Positions 1 to 8,176 of a stretch of DNA of 64,000 nt are shown here, in pieces. Every line of letters starts with the position of its first letter. The stretch's first letter is position 1. Under the pieces are notes generated by a model. That model saw nothing but the letters and a program-made list of their open reading frames with translations, was not told where the DNA came from and searched no databases. The position numbers and the translations under genes were made by a program. Source of the DNA: Rhodoferax sp. AJA081-3 (GTDB lineage Bacteria; Pseudomonadota; Gammaproteobacteria; Burkholderiales; Burkholderiaceae_C); assembly GCF_017798165.1 (NCBI RefSeq), contig NZ_CP059068.1, positions 2,790,001 to 2,854,000 of the forward strand. Reading direction: 5' to 3'.

Positions 1-10
1 AGGCCACACC

Positions 11-1183
11 ATGAATTCTGTCCTGACCGCCTACCACCAGGGCACCTGGCGTACCTGCTCTCCGGAAGAAACCCTCACCCGCATCACACCACACTTGCCG
101 CGGTGTGGCATAACGCGCTGCGCCGATGTCACGCACCTGGACACCATTGGCATCCCCGTGTATTGCGCCATCCGCCCTACCGCTGCGGTCCTCCAGGTAT
201 CGAACGGGAAAGGCTTGACCCATGCCAGCGCCAAGGTGTCTGCCCTGATGGAGGGCATAGAGTTTTTCCATTGCGAAACCCCCGAGCCGGCGCGACTGCA
301 ACGCCACAGCCAAACCGCATTGCGTGCGACCGGCCAGGAATTTCTTGATCCAGCAAAAGTTGCCGGTTTTTTGGAGGCCAACTACCACTCTGACAAGCAC
401 ATCGTAGAGTGGACCCAGGCACAACACTTAATTTCGGGCGAATGGACCCTTGTGCCGGCCAGCGCGGTCTATTTCCACCGTGCTCCTTCGCTGCACATGA
501 CCACTACCAACGGACTGGCCAGCGGCAACCATTTGACAGAAGCCACGCTGCATGCCCTCTACGAATTGATCGAACGCGATGCGGCCTCCGGACTACTGGG
601 ACATGCGCGCATACCCATCCAAGAGAAGTGCAAGGTCGTTGATCTCGCCAGAGTCGTTGATGGGGACCTCCGGCATCTGGTAGACATGGCCACTCGCTCA
701 GGCTCCAAACTCGTTCTCCTACGGGTCGAAAGCACCATCTCCATTTATACGTTCTGGGCCATTCTGATGAACGAACAATCCTGGATTTCAGGGTCGACGT
801 TTAACACGGGATGGGGAACACACCTGGACCCCGCAGTAGCGGCCTCACGGGCCATCACCGAGGCGATTCAATCGCGGGTGACCATGATCCATGGGGCGCG
901 CGAAGACGCACTCATCAAACCTGTGTTCCGCAAGGCACAGGAGGTTTGGAGCAGCAAGGCATTTCAGTTCTTCATGAACATTGAAGCCAATACGCCCTGG
1001 AGCGATTTCGAGCCATACAAACTGTCGCCGGAAAACGATCTTGAGCAAACGCTGCAACGGCTGTTGCAACTGTTGGTCGCGGCGGGCCACACAGACATCC
1101 TGCGCTGCGATCTGACCAAACCGGACATCAACATTCCGGTGGTCCGGCTGATAGCGCCGAGTCTCAAGCTGCGTGTAGGGTAA
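11..1183 (+). CDS. YcaO-domain protein (RiPP azoline/thioamide-type ATP-dependent modifying enzyme)
   Basis: The 390-residue protein is a full YcaO domain. The family activates peptide backbone amides with ATP to make azolines, amidines or thioamides. Seen directly: the block SNGKGLTHASAKVSALMEG at about residues 64-82, carrying the family's Glu pair (E81, E84), and TEATLHALYELIERDA at 176-191 with further acidic residues (E177, E185, E188), both expected to bind Mg-ATP. The C-terminus ends in IPVVRLIAPSLKLRVG, like TfuA-associated YcaO proteins, and lacks the PxPxP tail of classical azoline-forming cyclodehydratases. No E1-like, F-protein or TfuA partner is visible downstream; one could lie left of the window. 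The next gene follows after 27 bases on the same strand. Family assignment is firm; the exact chemistry is unknown. Confidence 0.9.
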   Translation: MNSVLTAYHQGTWRTCSPEETLTRITPHLPRCGITRCADVTHLDTIGIPVYCAIRPTAAVLQVSNGKGLTHASAKVSALMEGIEFFHCETPEPARLQRHSQTALRATGQEFLDPAKVAGFLEANYHSDKHIVEWTQAQHLISGEWTLVPASAVYFHRAPSLHMTTTNGLASGNHLTEATLHALYELIERDAASGLLGHARIPIQEKCKVVDLARVVDGDLRHLVDMATRSGSKLVLLRVESTISIYTFWAILMNEQSWISGSTFNTGWGTHLDPAVAASRAITEAIQSRVTMIHGAREDALIKPVFRKAQEVWSSKAFQFFMNIEANTPWSDFEPYKLSPENDLEQTLQRLLQLLVAAGHTDILRCDLTKPDINIPVVRLIAPSLKLRVG

Positions 1184-1210
1184 ACCGCGTACCGTTAAGA
1201 AAGTGAGGCA

Positions 1211-2332
1211 ATGGTGAACCACAGTATTGGCCACACACTGACTGCTGACGAACGCGCCCGTGTGTTGGAGTCTTATGGTGCACGGGGCGACGTACTACAG
1301 GAGTTGCTGGCGTACAACCACAGCGCGTTTCAACGGCTCCCGGAATTCGACAATACCGCATACCCATTGCCAGACGAGGCCTTTGCCAGTGCATGGGATG
1401 GGTACTTGCTGCGCGCGCGCGACATTGGAACGCTTGCTGTTCTCAAAACCTGCCTTAGGCACCTGAATTTTCCGATACAACAAGGCATCAGCCAGGACCC
1501 GCAATACCGGGCGGTCGTCATGCGAGGTGAGCCCACCATGGGGTGTGCGTTGGCCACCGGTTTACCACTGCTGGACCCCGAGGGTATTCAATTGCGCATG
1601 CAGGCCACGGCAGCGGGACGCATTCCCGTAGTGTCGGTCAACAACCGAACCGACTTCGAACACATACTGCAGGCGCTGCTGAACCGCAACGAACCCATGG
1701 ACATTCCCCAATCCATGGGAGCCGTCATGGTGGCAGGCTACAACAACTGGGAGCGGATAGACCAATACAGGCTGCGCTGGCAGCAGTCCTCACCGACGGA
1801 AATGTGGGCCGACGCGTTTCAACGTCTGATTCCACAAAAAGCGCTATACCAGGACCGTTTCATCGTGGTGAGCACAGGGCCCTACAGCAATGTCGCAGCT
1901 GCGGACCTCCACCTAGCAGATGAAGAGTGGCGACGCTTGTCGGTTGAGATACGGATCGTTCACGAATGTACACACTACGCCATGAAACGCATCTACGGCC
2001 AGATGCGCAACAACCTGCAAGATGAAATCATTGCGGATGCTATGGGTCTGGTATCTGCAACCGGCACGTTCCGTAGCGACTGGTTCCTGCGTTTCATGGG
2101 TCTGGAAAACCAAACCGCGCCCAGACCTGATGGCAGGCTTACCGTGTACCGCGGTGAGCCACCTTTGTCGGAGACCGCCTTTCAGATCCTGCAGACCATG
2201 CTGGTACAGGCCGCACGCCATATCGAAGCGCTCTTTCCACCAGGTTCAGATCCACAAGCCGGCTGTACCCGCATCATGGAAGAGTTGGCAACCGCCACGC
2301 TGGAATCCCTCAGTGGCCCGCGCCGTCCTTAG
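1211..2332 (+). CDS. HExxH metalloprotease-like protein of unknown family, paired with YcaO
   Basis: A 373-residue protein I do not recognise by name. It carries a zinc-metallopeptidase signature: HECTH at residues 251-255, then DEIIADAMG at 271-279, where E272 or D276 could be the third ligand, a gluzincin-like arrangement. No signal peptide or membrane segment is seen, so it should be cytoplasmic. A good ribosome site (AAGTGAGG) sits just before the ATG at 1211. Its position directly after the YcaO gene suggests a role in peptide maturation, perhaps leader or core cleavage, or that the fold is used in a non-proteolytic way. Its 3' end overlaps the convergent JmjC gene by 23 bases. The catalytic motif is clear; function is inference. 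Confidence 0.75.
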   Translation: MVNHSIGHTLTADERARVLESYGARGDVLQELLAYNHSAFQRLPEFDNTAYPLPDEAFASAWDGYLLRARDIGTLAVLKTCLRHLNFPIQQGISQDPQYRAVVMRGEPTMGCALATGLPLLDPEGIQLRMQATAAGRIPVVSVNNRTDFEHILQALLNRNEPMDIPQSMGAVMVAGYNNWERIDQYRLRWQQSSPTEMWADAFQRLIPQKALYQDRFIVVSTGPYSNVAAADLHLADEEWRRLSVEIRIVHECTHYAMKRIYGQMRNNLQDEIIADAMGLVSATGTFRSDWFLRFMGLENQTAPRPDGRLTVYRGEPPLSETAFQILQTMLVQAARHIEALFPPGSDPQAGCTRIMEELATATLESLSGPRRP

Positions 2333-3227
2333 CGGCCAACCGGCGCCAGGCCTCATACATGTCCTGCGGTGTCAACCCATTCACCATGCCGCGTAACTCG
2401 TCGATGACCGCTGCAAACTGTGCCTCCCATGCGCCGGGAATGGTGTCGCTTACCGTTGGCGCCCAGGCGCCAGGCAGGTTCTCTCGCAACAAACGCCGTT
2501 GTGCAATACGAGCAGCCATGACCTGCTGAACCAGGTCCAGCGGTGATATGCGGCTGCATGCCAAGGTGAGTGCCAAGGACTCGCCTTCCGCAGAGGCGCG
2601 GTGCCAGCTGCCTTCCGGCAGGTACAGCACATCCCCTGGCTCCAGCACAACCTCGAAAAACTCAGACTCGTCCGGGCGTTTGATCGGCTCCGCCCACGGC
2701 ACCTGCGCCACCATCGCGTCTTGCGAAAAACTGACCGTGGACAGCGGCTTGTGATACGGCACTTTGGAGTACCACCACCGCTTCCGGCCTTCAATCTGCA
2801 GTATCCAGACCGGGTGGTCATCCAGATGCAAGGAAAATCCGTGGCCGTTGGGCGAGTAATAACAATTGAAGCTGAGCTCTCCCGCCTGCTGCACTTCCCT
2901 GGCGAACGCAGCCATAAACTGGTTGAGCCGAGCATTTTGCTGGATACCGCTGATGCAGACTGTGGCCCCGGCGCGAAAAGCATCGTCGACTTTATCGGGT
3001 GGACAGGTTCTCTCCATCGATACACCCCGAATATCGCGGGATGAAATCTTCAGGTTGTCACAGTGCCGGATCGCCTGTTGGAAAGCCGGCTTGTCAAACA
3101 ACGTCAAAAATTTGTCTGCTGTGCCTTTGGTGTACAGCGGCTTTATCTGCCAGTACTCTTCAAAAAAAGAGGAGACGGGTGTGCCGGCCAAAAGCTGCGA
3201 CAACAAAGGGCTGTCCACATCACTCAT
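2310..3227 (-). CDS. JmjC/cupin_4-family oxygenase-like protein, copy 1
   Basis: A 305-residue cupin_4 (JmjC, ribosomal-oxygenase-like) protein. The family uses Fe(II) and 2-oxoglutarate to hydroxylate residues of proteins; the model bacterial member hydroxylates an arginine of ribosomal protein L16. Seen here: an HxD pair at H134/D136 (HLDDHPVW), a following QIEGRKRW strand that is standard for the family, and a distal histidine H209 in LPEGSWHRAS, so the metal triad is intact. It is the third gene of a tightly coupled set: its ATG overlaps the stop of the preceding gene as ATGA. In this RiPP-like context the likely substrate is the precursor peptide rather than the ribosome, but that is inferred. 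Confidence 0.82.
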   Translation of the reverse strand: MSDVDSPLLSQLLAGTPVSSFFEEYWQIKPLYTKGTADKFLTLFDKPAFQQAIRHCDNLKISSRDIRGVSMERTCPPDKVDDAFRAGATVCISGIQQNARLNQFMAAFAREVQQAGELSFNCYYSPNGHGFSLHLDDHPVWILQIEGRKRWWYSKVPYHKPLSTVSFSQDAMVAQVPWAEPIKRPDESEFFEVVLEPGDVLYLPEGSWHRASAEGESLALTLACSRISPLDLVQQVMAARIAQRRLLRENLPGAWAPTVSDTIPGAWEAQFAAVIDELRGMVNGLTPQDMYEAWRRLAAKDGAGH

Positions 3228-4426
3228 GGCTGCTGATCACCTTTCACCATTTGAAGAAGCCCGCCCCGAATTAGGCGCTGCGCGAGAATAATTTTGCGAC
3301 CAGGGTCCAGGCTGTCAGGCAGGGCATCCACCTCAAATGCCTGTTCTGCCCCCGCCACAAACAGCAAGGCATCTTTGTATTCAACACCCGCCTTGATCGT
3401 ATTGCCAGGAAACTGAATCCGCACATCGTTGTCTACTGCGGTAACACGGCAACGCATGTTGGCGCGCTTGACCACGCGGGACTTCAAGCCCAGGGTCTTC
3501 GCCGCGGCGTCCATGTTCGCGAAGTGCCCATCTGCCAAGGGTGATGACTTGCGAATCAACTGGTCTGCCTGTACTTCGTGTACCAACTCGGTAGAAGCGT
3601 TTTCCGCAAAAACCTTGATCAATGCCTGCAACTGCTGGTCTATGTACTGGCGTGAACCGCCATCGTTTAAGTACCCTACGGGAAGGGCCTTGCGAAATCG
3701 AACATCCTTGAGAGCGAGATTGGTCAGTGCGGTGGACAGCAAATCAACCCACTGTGTGGGATAAATACCAATGGTGATGTGCATGGAGTGCGCATCCGAT
3801 GTTGCAGCATCGTGGATGTGCCCCCGGGGCAGGTACAACAGGTCACCCGCTGACAACTCCACCACCTGCTCAAGGGGCGGCAAAACAGACACCGGAATCA
3901 CGGGCTGGAATGTTCCCAACAGCGGGCACTGTTGGGCAGACCCATAGAGGCTCCAGGTCTTCTTACCCTCAACCTGGAGCACAAAAACATCGTGCGTGTC
4001 GTAGTGCGGATGCAGGCCGTGGGCGTTGGCAGGCGTCAGGTAGACATTGAACTCCACCGAAAAATTCATCAGCTCCTGCAACTGGCGGCACAGCAGGGCC
4101 AGCTTGGGTACAAAGCGCTGCAGGCTATTGACCACCAGCGTGTGCCCTTCCCCATAAGCCTTGTACAACTGGTTCATGTTGAGGCTGCCATCCGCATTGA
4201 CGTACCGGGCAGCAGACAGCTCAACCTGCTCCAGCACCACACGCAGGTCAGGCGGCTGTGGCCTGGCGTACTGCAGCACAGACTCCAGTTCTGCTGAGGA
4301 AAACAGCGCGCTGTAATACCCAGGATCCTTGCGTGCCAGATGCAGCGGCTGTGTTTCCCAATAGGTACCCAGGAATGTGCCGGGCTCACAGGGCGCAATG
4401 ATGCGGTCAAAGCTGAATGCAGTCAT
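3224..4426 (-). CDS. JmjC/cupin_4-family oxygenase-like protein, copy 2
   Basis: A 400-residue cupin_4/JmjC protein, closer in length to full ribosomal oxygenases, with about 150 residues after the cupin core that may form a dimerisation or winged-helix region. The Fe(II) triad appears complete: H141 and D143 in LHPHYDTHDVFVLQVEGKK and H205 in LPRGHIHDAA. The start (4426) overlaps the stop of copy 3 as ATGA and its own stop overlaps the start of copy 1 the same way, so the three are translated together in fixed ratio. Likely action is 2-oxoglutarate-dependent hydroxylation of a peptide side chain. It could instead hydroxylate a host protein; the RiPP link rests on location. Confidence 0.82.
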   Translation of the reverse strand: MTAFSFDRIIAPCEPGTFLGTYWETQPLHLARKDPGYYSALFSSAELESVLQYARPQPPDLRVVLEQVELSAARYVNADGSLNMNQLYKAYGEGHTLVVNSLQRFVPKLALLCRQLQELMNFSVEFNVYLTPANAHGLHPHYDTHDVFVLQVEGKKTWSLYGSAQQCPLLGTFQPVIPVSVLPPLEQVVELSAGDLLYLPRGHIHDAATSDAHSMHITIGIYPTQWVDLLSTALTNLALKDVRFRKALPVGYLNDGGSRQYIDQQLQALIKVFAENASTELVHEVQADQLIRKSSPLADGHFANMDAAAKTLGLKSRVVKRANMRCRVTAVDNDVRIQFPGNTIKAGVEYKDALLFVAGAEQAFEVDALPDSLDPGRKIILAQRLIRGGLLQMVKGDQQP

Positions 4427-5691
4427 GGTCTTTGTTCGCTTGTTCTCGGGATCAGTACATTCGCGGCCTCTGTCGGCGTCATGCGTCCAATGGCTTGTTC
4501 CGCGTCAATGTCTCGAAGCTCCTCGGGCAGGGCTTGCACCAGCGCCTGCAGTGTGGACACAGCCCGCTGTGCAGCAGTCGCGTCAAGATTACCAGCCCCC
4601 AATGCCAATGCACGCCATTCAGACTGTGGCAGCACGCGGCGACGCGTATCCGGCGGCAACAGGTCCGCCCATGTCGGCTGATCAAAAGTGAAATTCAAGG
4701 ACAGCGACTCACCCACCGCCTGCGTCTGGTGCCAGTATCCCCGCGGCAAAAACAAGACCGAACCCGGCTTCATATGCACGGTCTGCGCATCCAAAGGCAG
4801 GGTTGTTGGCAGTTCGGCTGGTCCATACATCTGCAACTCTGCCGAGGGTATGGGCTGTGCTGTGGTGTAACGGTCGGTGGGACGCGTCAGGTGACGGTTA
4901 GGTGCCAACTGCCAAATCTTTTCGCCTTTGATTTGAATGATGAAGTTGGCATTCTGGTCAAAGTGCAGGGCCTCACCCACCCCGTCGGGTGATGCGTAAA
5001 CGGGGCAGCGCCCAAATGTATTGATGGGTAAGTGCAGATCCCAGCGCAACCGCTCAAGCACGCCTTTTAATACGGGGAACACTTGCTCCGCATCGGAAAA
5101 TGCCAAGTGATGGCCACTCGCATACAAGGCCTTCGCCTGTATCGCATCGACTTCTCTCCCGCCAAACCGGTCCGCCAAACGCAGAAGTCCTGGCCAGGCC
5201 GAAAGCAGTGCATCAATGGACTGCAGACCCGTCACCTGGTTGATCTCTGGTATGCGGTCCAACGCGCCGTGGTACACCGCAAGCGTTTCAGGCCAGTAAT
5301 CCCCGAAAAATACTGCTGGAGACACGTGTGGAAACAGGGTATGGATGCCGGAGGGAATGTGGTCGGAAGACAGCATCGTCAGCAGTGCAGGTAGGTGCAT
5401 GGCCACAGACAATGCCCCCTGCACCCGGATACGCCCTTGCCGAAACAGCGACCTGGCATGCGAAGGATTGCGCAGCACCGTGTCAAAGTCATCGACCGAC
5501 AGGATAATCGTGCATTCCGAAGGAAGTCCACTGCCGGCGTGGCAACTCGGCGTTCCGCGCAGCGCAAGCGTCCACTGTCCGCCACCTGCCCCCGTGATGT
5601 CAAACACAATCACCCGCCCGAGAGCGAAAACTTCGGGGGCCGCGCGCAACCGTGCAGGAACATGCTGCTCAAAGAAGCGCTTAGCGTCCAT
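4423..5691 (-). CDS. JmjC/cupin_4-family oxygenase-like protein, copy 3, with SCP2-like N-terminal domain
   Basis: A 422-residue protein with two parts. Residues 1 to about 112 resemble an SCP2 sterol-carrier domain: an IVFDITG strand, acidic VDDFDTVL, then LFRQGRIRVQGALSVAM. From about residue 120 follows a JmjC/cupin_4 domain with H243 and D245 in ALHFDQNANFIIQIKG and distal H321 in LPRGYWHQT. SCP2 domains bind lipids or hydrophobic ligands, so the fusion may hold a hydrophobic part of the substrate. It is the first gene of the three-gene operon, reading leftward from a 154-base region shared with the divergent methyltransferase gene. The domain calls are by pattern; the SCP2 call is less certain than the oxygenase call. 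Confidence 0.8.
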   Translation of the reverse strand: MDAKRFFEQHVPARLRAAPEVFALGRVIVFDITGAGGGQWTLALRGTPSCHAGSGLPSECTIILSVDDFDTVLRNPSHARSLFRQGRIRVQGALSVAMHLPALLTMLSSDHIPSGIHTLFPHVSPAVFFGDYWPETLAVYHGALDRIPEINQVTGLQSIDALLSAWPGLLRLADRFGGREVDAIQAKALYASGHHLAFSDAEQVFPVLKGVLERLRWDLHLPINTFGRCPVYASPDGVGEALHFDQNANFIIQIKGEKIWQLAPNRHLTRPTDRYTTAQPIPSAELQMYGPAELPTTLPLDAQTVHMKPGSVLFLPRGYWHQTQAVGESLSLNFTFDQPTWADLLPPDTRRRVLPQSEWRALALGAGNLDATAAQRAVSTLQALVQALPEELRDIDAEQAIGRMTPTEAANVLIPRTSEQRP

Positions 5692-5781
5692 CAGTACAAC
5701 GGGGGATTGGGGTTAAAAAGAGGCAATTGCGCACCGGTTGATCTTAGCCTGACACATTTTCAGCAGCAAGCACATCCCACC

Positions 5782-5810
5782 TTGAATTCTCAGAACGGGG
5801 TTGATAATAA
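5782..5810 (+). promoter_or_regulatory. Candidate promoter for the methyltransferase gene
   Basis: TTGAAT at 5782-5787 and an AT-rich GATAATAA at 5803-5810 resemble -35 and -10 boxes; spacing is 15 or 17 bases depending on the hexamer chosen. It lies 36 bases before the ATG at 5846, in the divergent region between the JmjC operon and this gene. Confidence 0.35.
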
Positions 5811-5845
5811 AACCGCAAAAACGCCCTCGTGTTGAAAGAAGATGT

Positions 5846-6979
5846 ATGGCCGAACCTGTTCACGGAAATGACTCTGATTTGCTGCTGATTGCGCCGGACG
5901 CGATCATCCGATTCATCTCGGGGCGTATGTTTGTACACACGGGTTCGGGCTCCCGGTTTTACTCCAGCGACGACGCCGCAATGGTCACTGTGCTGGCGCA
6001 TTTTTCCAGACCCGCCACCGTTCTGCAGGCACTGGCGGGTCAACCGGACACACACCAACCACAATACCGCGATGCCATTGCACAGTTGCGGCAAATCGGC
6101 GCCCTGGTGCCTACGGCCACACAACGGGATGCGTACCCTGTGGAGGGGCCACCTGTGGACAGTCAGCTTGCATTATTGGCAGACGGTATCCAACGTATTG
6201 GCGGCGGCCTTTCTGCAATGGGCCCATATGCCAGACAAAAACTTGGCACGCGACCTGGTTCCGTATCTTTAACGCAGCGTCTGACGGCCTTGGTGGCAGG
6301 TGTCACGGCACTGGAGGCAGAACTCACGGTTATGCGACCGGATTTCATCGCCTCCCAACTGCAGAATTTGGGACTGGCGAACAAGCCACGGGGCCTCAAG
6401 CTGCATCTGGGAAGTGGTGCCACCCGCCTGCCGGGTTGGGTGAATATAGACGCCCATCCGGCCGAACTGTCTTTGGACCTGCGATGGGGTCTGCCGTTTG
6501 AACCGCAGAGTGCCGACTATGTTTTTATGTCACACGTCTTCGAGCACCTGTACTACCCGGAGGAATCATCAAGTGTATTGCGAGATATCCACAGGGTGCT
6601 GTCACCTGGCGGGCGTCTGCGTCTGATCGTTCCGGACATCGAACTCTGCATACAGGCCTACTCCAAGAACGACGCCGCGTTTATAGCAAACCGTCAACAC
6701 ACATGGGCGTGGTGGCCAACTGCCACGACGCGCCTGGAGGACTTTCTGGCATATGCCGGCGCCGGTCCACGCGCCAGCCATTTCCTGGAGGGGCACAAAT
6801 TTGGCTACGATTTTGAAACCCTTGCGCATGCCTTGACCCAGGCAGGGTTCTCCGACATTCAGCGCAGTACTTACATGGGTAGTCAGGACCCGGTTCTGCA
6901 GGTCGATACTGCGAGCAGTGTGGCCGGCGCCCAGTCCAACGGGCAGTATTACTCGCTCTTTGTCGAGGCCCGCAAGTAG
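5846..6979 (+). CDS. SAM-dependent methyltransferase with N-terminal PqqD/RRE-like segment
   Basis: A 377-residue protein. The C-terminal half is a class I methyltransferase: LKLHLGSGATRLPGWVNIDAHP begins near residue 185 with the glycine-rich SAM loop, followed by SADYVFMSHVFEHL and a LSPGGRLRLIVPD strand, the Methyltransf_11 pattern. Residues about 10-90 form a separate small domain (GRMFVHTGSGSRFYSSDDA, then an LRQIGALVP end) that resembles the winged-helix PqqD/RiPP recognition fold; this is a by-eye call. Start choice: the frame is open further upstream, but ATG 5846 has a purine-rich site (GAAAGAAG) just before it. The gene is divergent from the JmjC set. Likely role: leader-guided methylation of the precursor peptide. 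Confidence 0.75.
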   Translation: MAEPVHGNDSDLLLIAPDAIIRFISGRMFVHTGSGSRFYSSDDAAMVTVLAHFSRPATVLQALAGQPDTHQPQYRDAIAQLRQIGALVPTATQRDAYPVEGPPVDSQLALLADGIQRIGGGLSAMGPYARQKLGTRPGSVSLTQRLTALVAGVTALEAELTVMRPDFIASQLQNLGLANKPRGLKLHLGSGATRLPGWVNIDAHPAELSLDLRWGLPFEPQSADYVFMSHVFEHLYYPEESSSVLRDIHRVLSPGGRLRLIVPDIELCIQAYSKNDAAFIANRQHTWAWWPTATTRLEDFLAYAGAGPRASHFLEGHKFGYDFETLAHALTQAGFSDIQRSTYMGSQDPVLQVDTASSVAGAQSNGQYYSLFVEARK

Positions 6980-7003
6980 ATCTGTGAACTGCGCCGGGCA
7001 AAA

Positions 7004-8164
7004 CTAGTGGCCAATGGTGGAAAACTCGAACTGACCATTCTTGACCACCTGCATCACAACGGGTTTGTCCATCACGTTGCCCGCCCCGTCAAAACCATGC
7101 TCGCCCGTCACCCCGGACCAGCCTTTGAGCTTGTGCAGCTCGGCTGCGATATCGGCGGGCACCGTAGTCTTTGCCTTGGTCATGGCATGGGCCAGAAGGG
7201 TCACCGCGTCGTAGCCCAGTGCTGCCGATGTATCTGGTAGTTTGTTGTACCGCTTGACAAACTTGTCGTTGAAGGCGCGCACCACAGGCGTCGGCGTGTT
7301 GGGGTGAAAGAACGATGTGACCTCCACGCCCTCTACCGCGTCACCACCCAGCTTCATCAGATCGGGTGAATCGAGCCCGTCCGCGGCAAAAATCGGCACT
7401 TTGATTCCGATCTCTCGTGCAGCACGGATGATCTGCGCCCCTTCGGGCAAGGAACCCGCCAGGAAAATGGCGTCAAAGTTGTAGAAGTCTTTCCAGTGCT
7501 GCATGGCCAACTTGTAGTCACCTGCACCAGCAAGGTAAGAAACGCGGTCGGTCACCTCAACACCAATCACGGTTGCACGTTGTTCAAAGGCGTTGGCCAG
7601 ATCCAGCCCATACTCATTTTTCACGTAATAGACCAGTACATGTTTGTACTTCTTGGACTTGGCGTAATCTGCCAACATCTCGCCCACATTGCGGTTGCTG
7701 GGGATCATCCGGAAGACTTTTTTATACCCCTGGTTGGTCAATCGGACCACGCTACTGCCCTGTGTGAGCATCACCATGCCCGCGAATTCATAGACCGGTG
7801 CGGTGGGAATGGCGATATACGAATTCAAGGTGCCGATCACGGCAACCATGTCCAAATTCTCTGCAAACTTGTGCGCAATCACGGTTCCCTTGGTCACAGA
7901 CAGCTGGTCGTCTTCCTTGACAAGCACCAGCTTGCGCCCCAACACACCACCCGCGGCATTGAGCTCTTCCTGCGCCATGGCAACACCTTCCCACAACCGG
8001 CCCTTGGCGGTTGAGAACGGCCAGGACACACCGACCACAATGTCGCCCTGCGCCTTGGCCGCACGTGCCGCACGTTGGGCGGCGATGTCCGTGTCGCTGC
8101 ATGCTGCCAGCAACGCCATGCTTGCGATGGCCACTAGGAATGATGGGATATTTTTGGACCACAT
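7004..8164 (-). CDS. LivK-like periplasmic binding lipoprotein (Peripla_BP_6)
   Basis: A 386-residue ABC-type substrate-binding lipoprotein of the branched-chain amino acid/amide class. The N-terminus is a lipoprotein signal with lipobox LLAAC, the cysteine at residue 22. The body follows the family: DIVVGVSWPFST, AQEELNAAGGVLGRKLVLV, then AVIGTLNSYIAIPTAPV. It is the last gene of the export operon, 12 bases after the ABC transporter stop, and no LivHMGF permease or ATPase genes accompany it. It may therefore bind a peptide, a precursor or a signal for the export machine, or serve as an immunity or sensing protein. The fold call is strong; the ligand is unknown. Confidence 0.88.
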   Translation of the reverse strand: MWSKNIPSFLVAIASMALLAACSDTDIAAQRAARAAKAQGDIVVGVSWPFSTAKGRLWEGVAMAQEELNAAGGVLGRKLVLVKEDDQLSVTKGTVIAHKFAENLDMVAVIGTLNSYIAIPTAPVYEFAGMVMLTQGSSVVRLTNQGYKKVFRMIPSNRNVGEMLADYAKSKKYKHVLVYYVKNEYGLDLANAFEQRATVIGVEVTDRVSYLAGAGDYKLAMQHWKDFYNFDAIFLAGSLPEGAQIIRAAREIGIKVPIFAADGLDSPDLMKLGGDAVEGVEVTSFFHPNTPTPVVRAFNDKFVKRYNKLPDTSAALGYDAVTLLAHAMTKAKTTVPADIAAELHKLKGWSGVTGEHGFDGAGNVMDKPVVMQVVKNGQFEFSTIGH

Positions 8165-8176
8165 GATCGATCGTTC

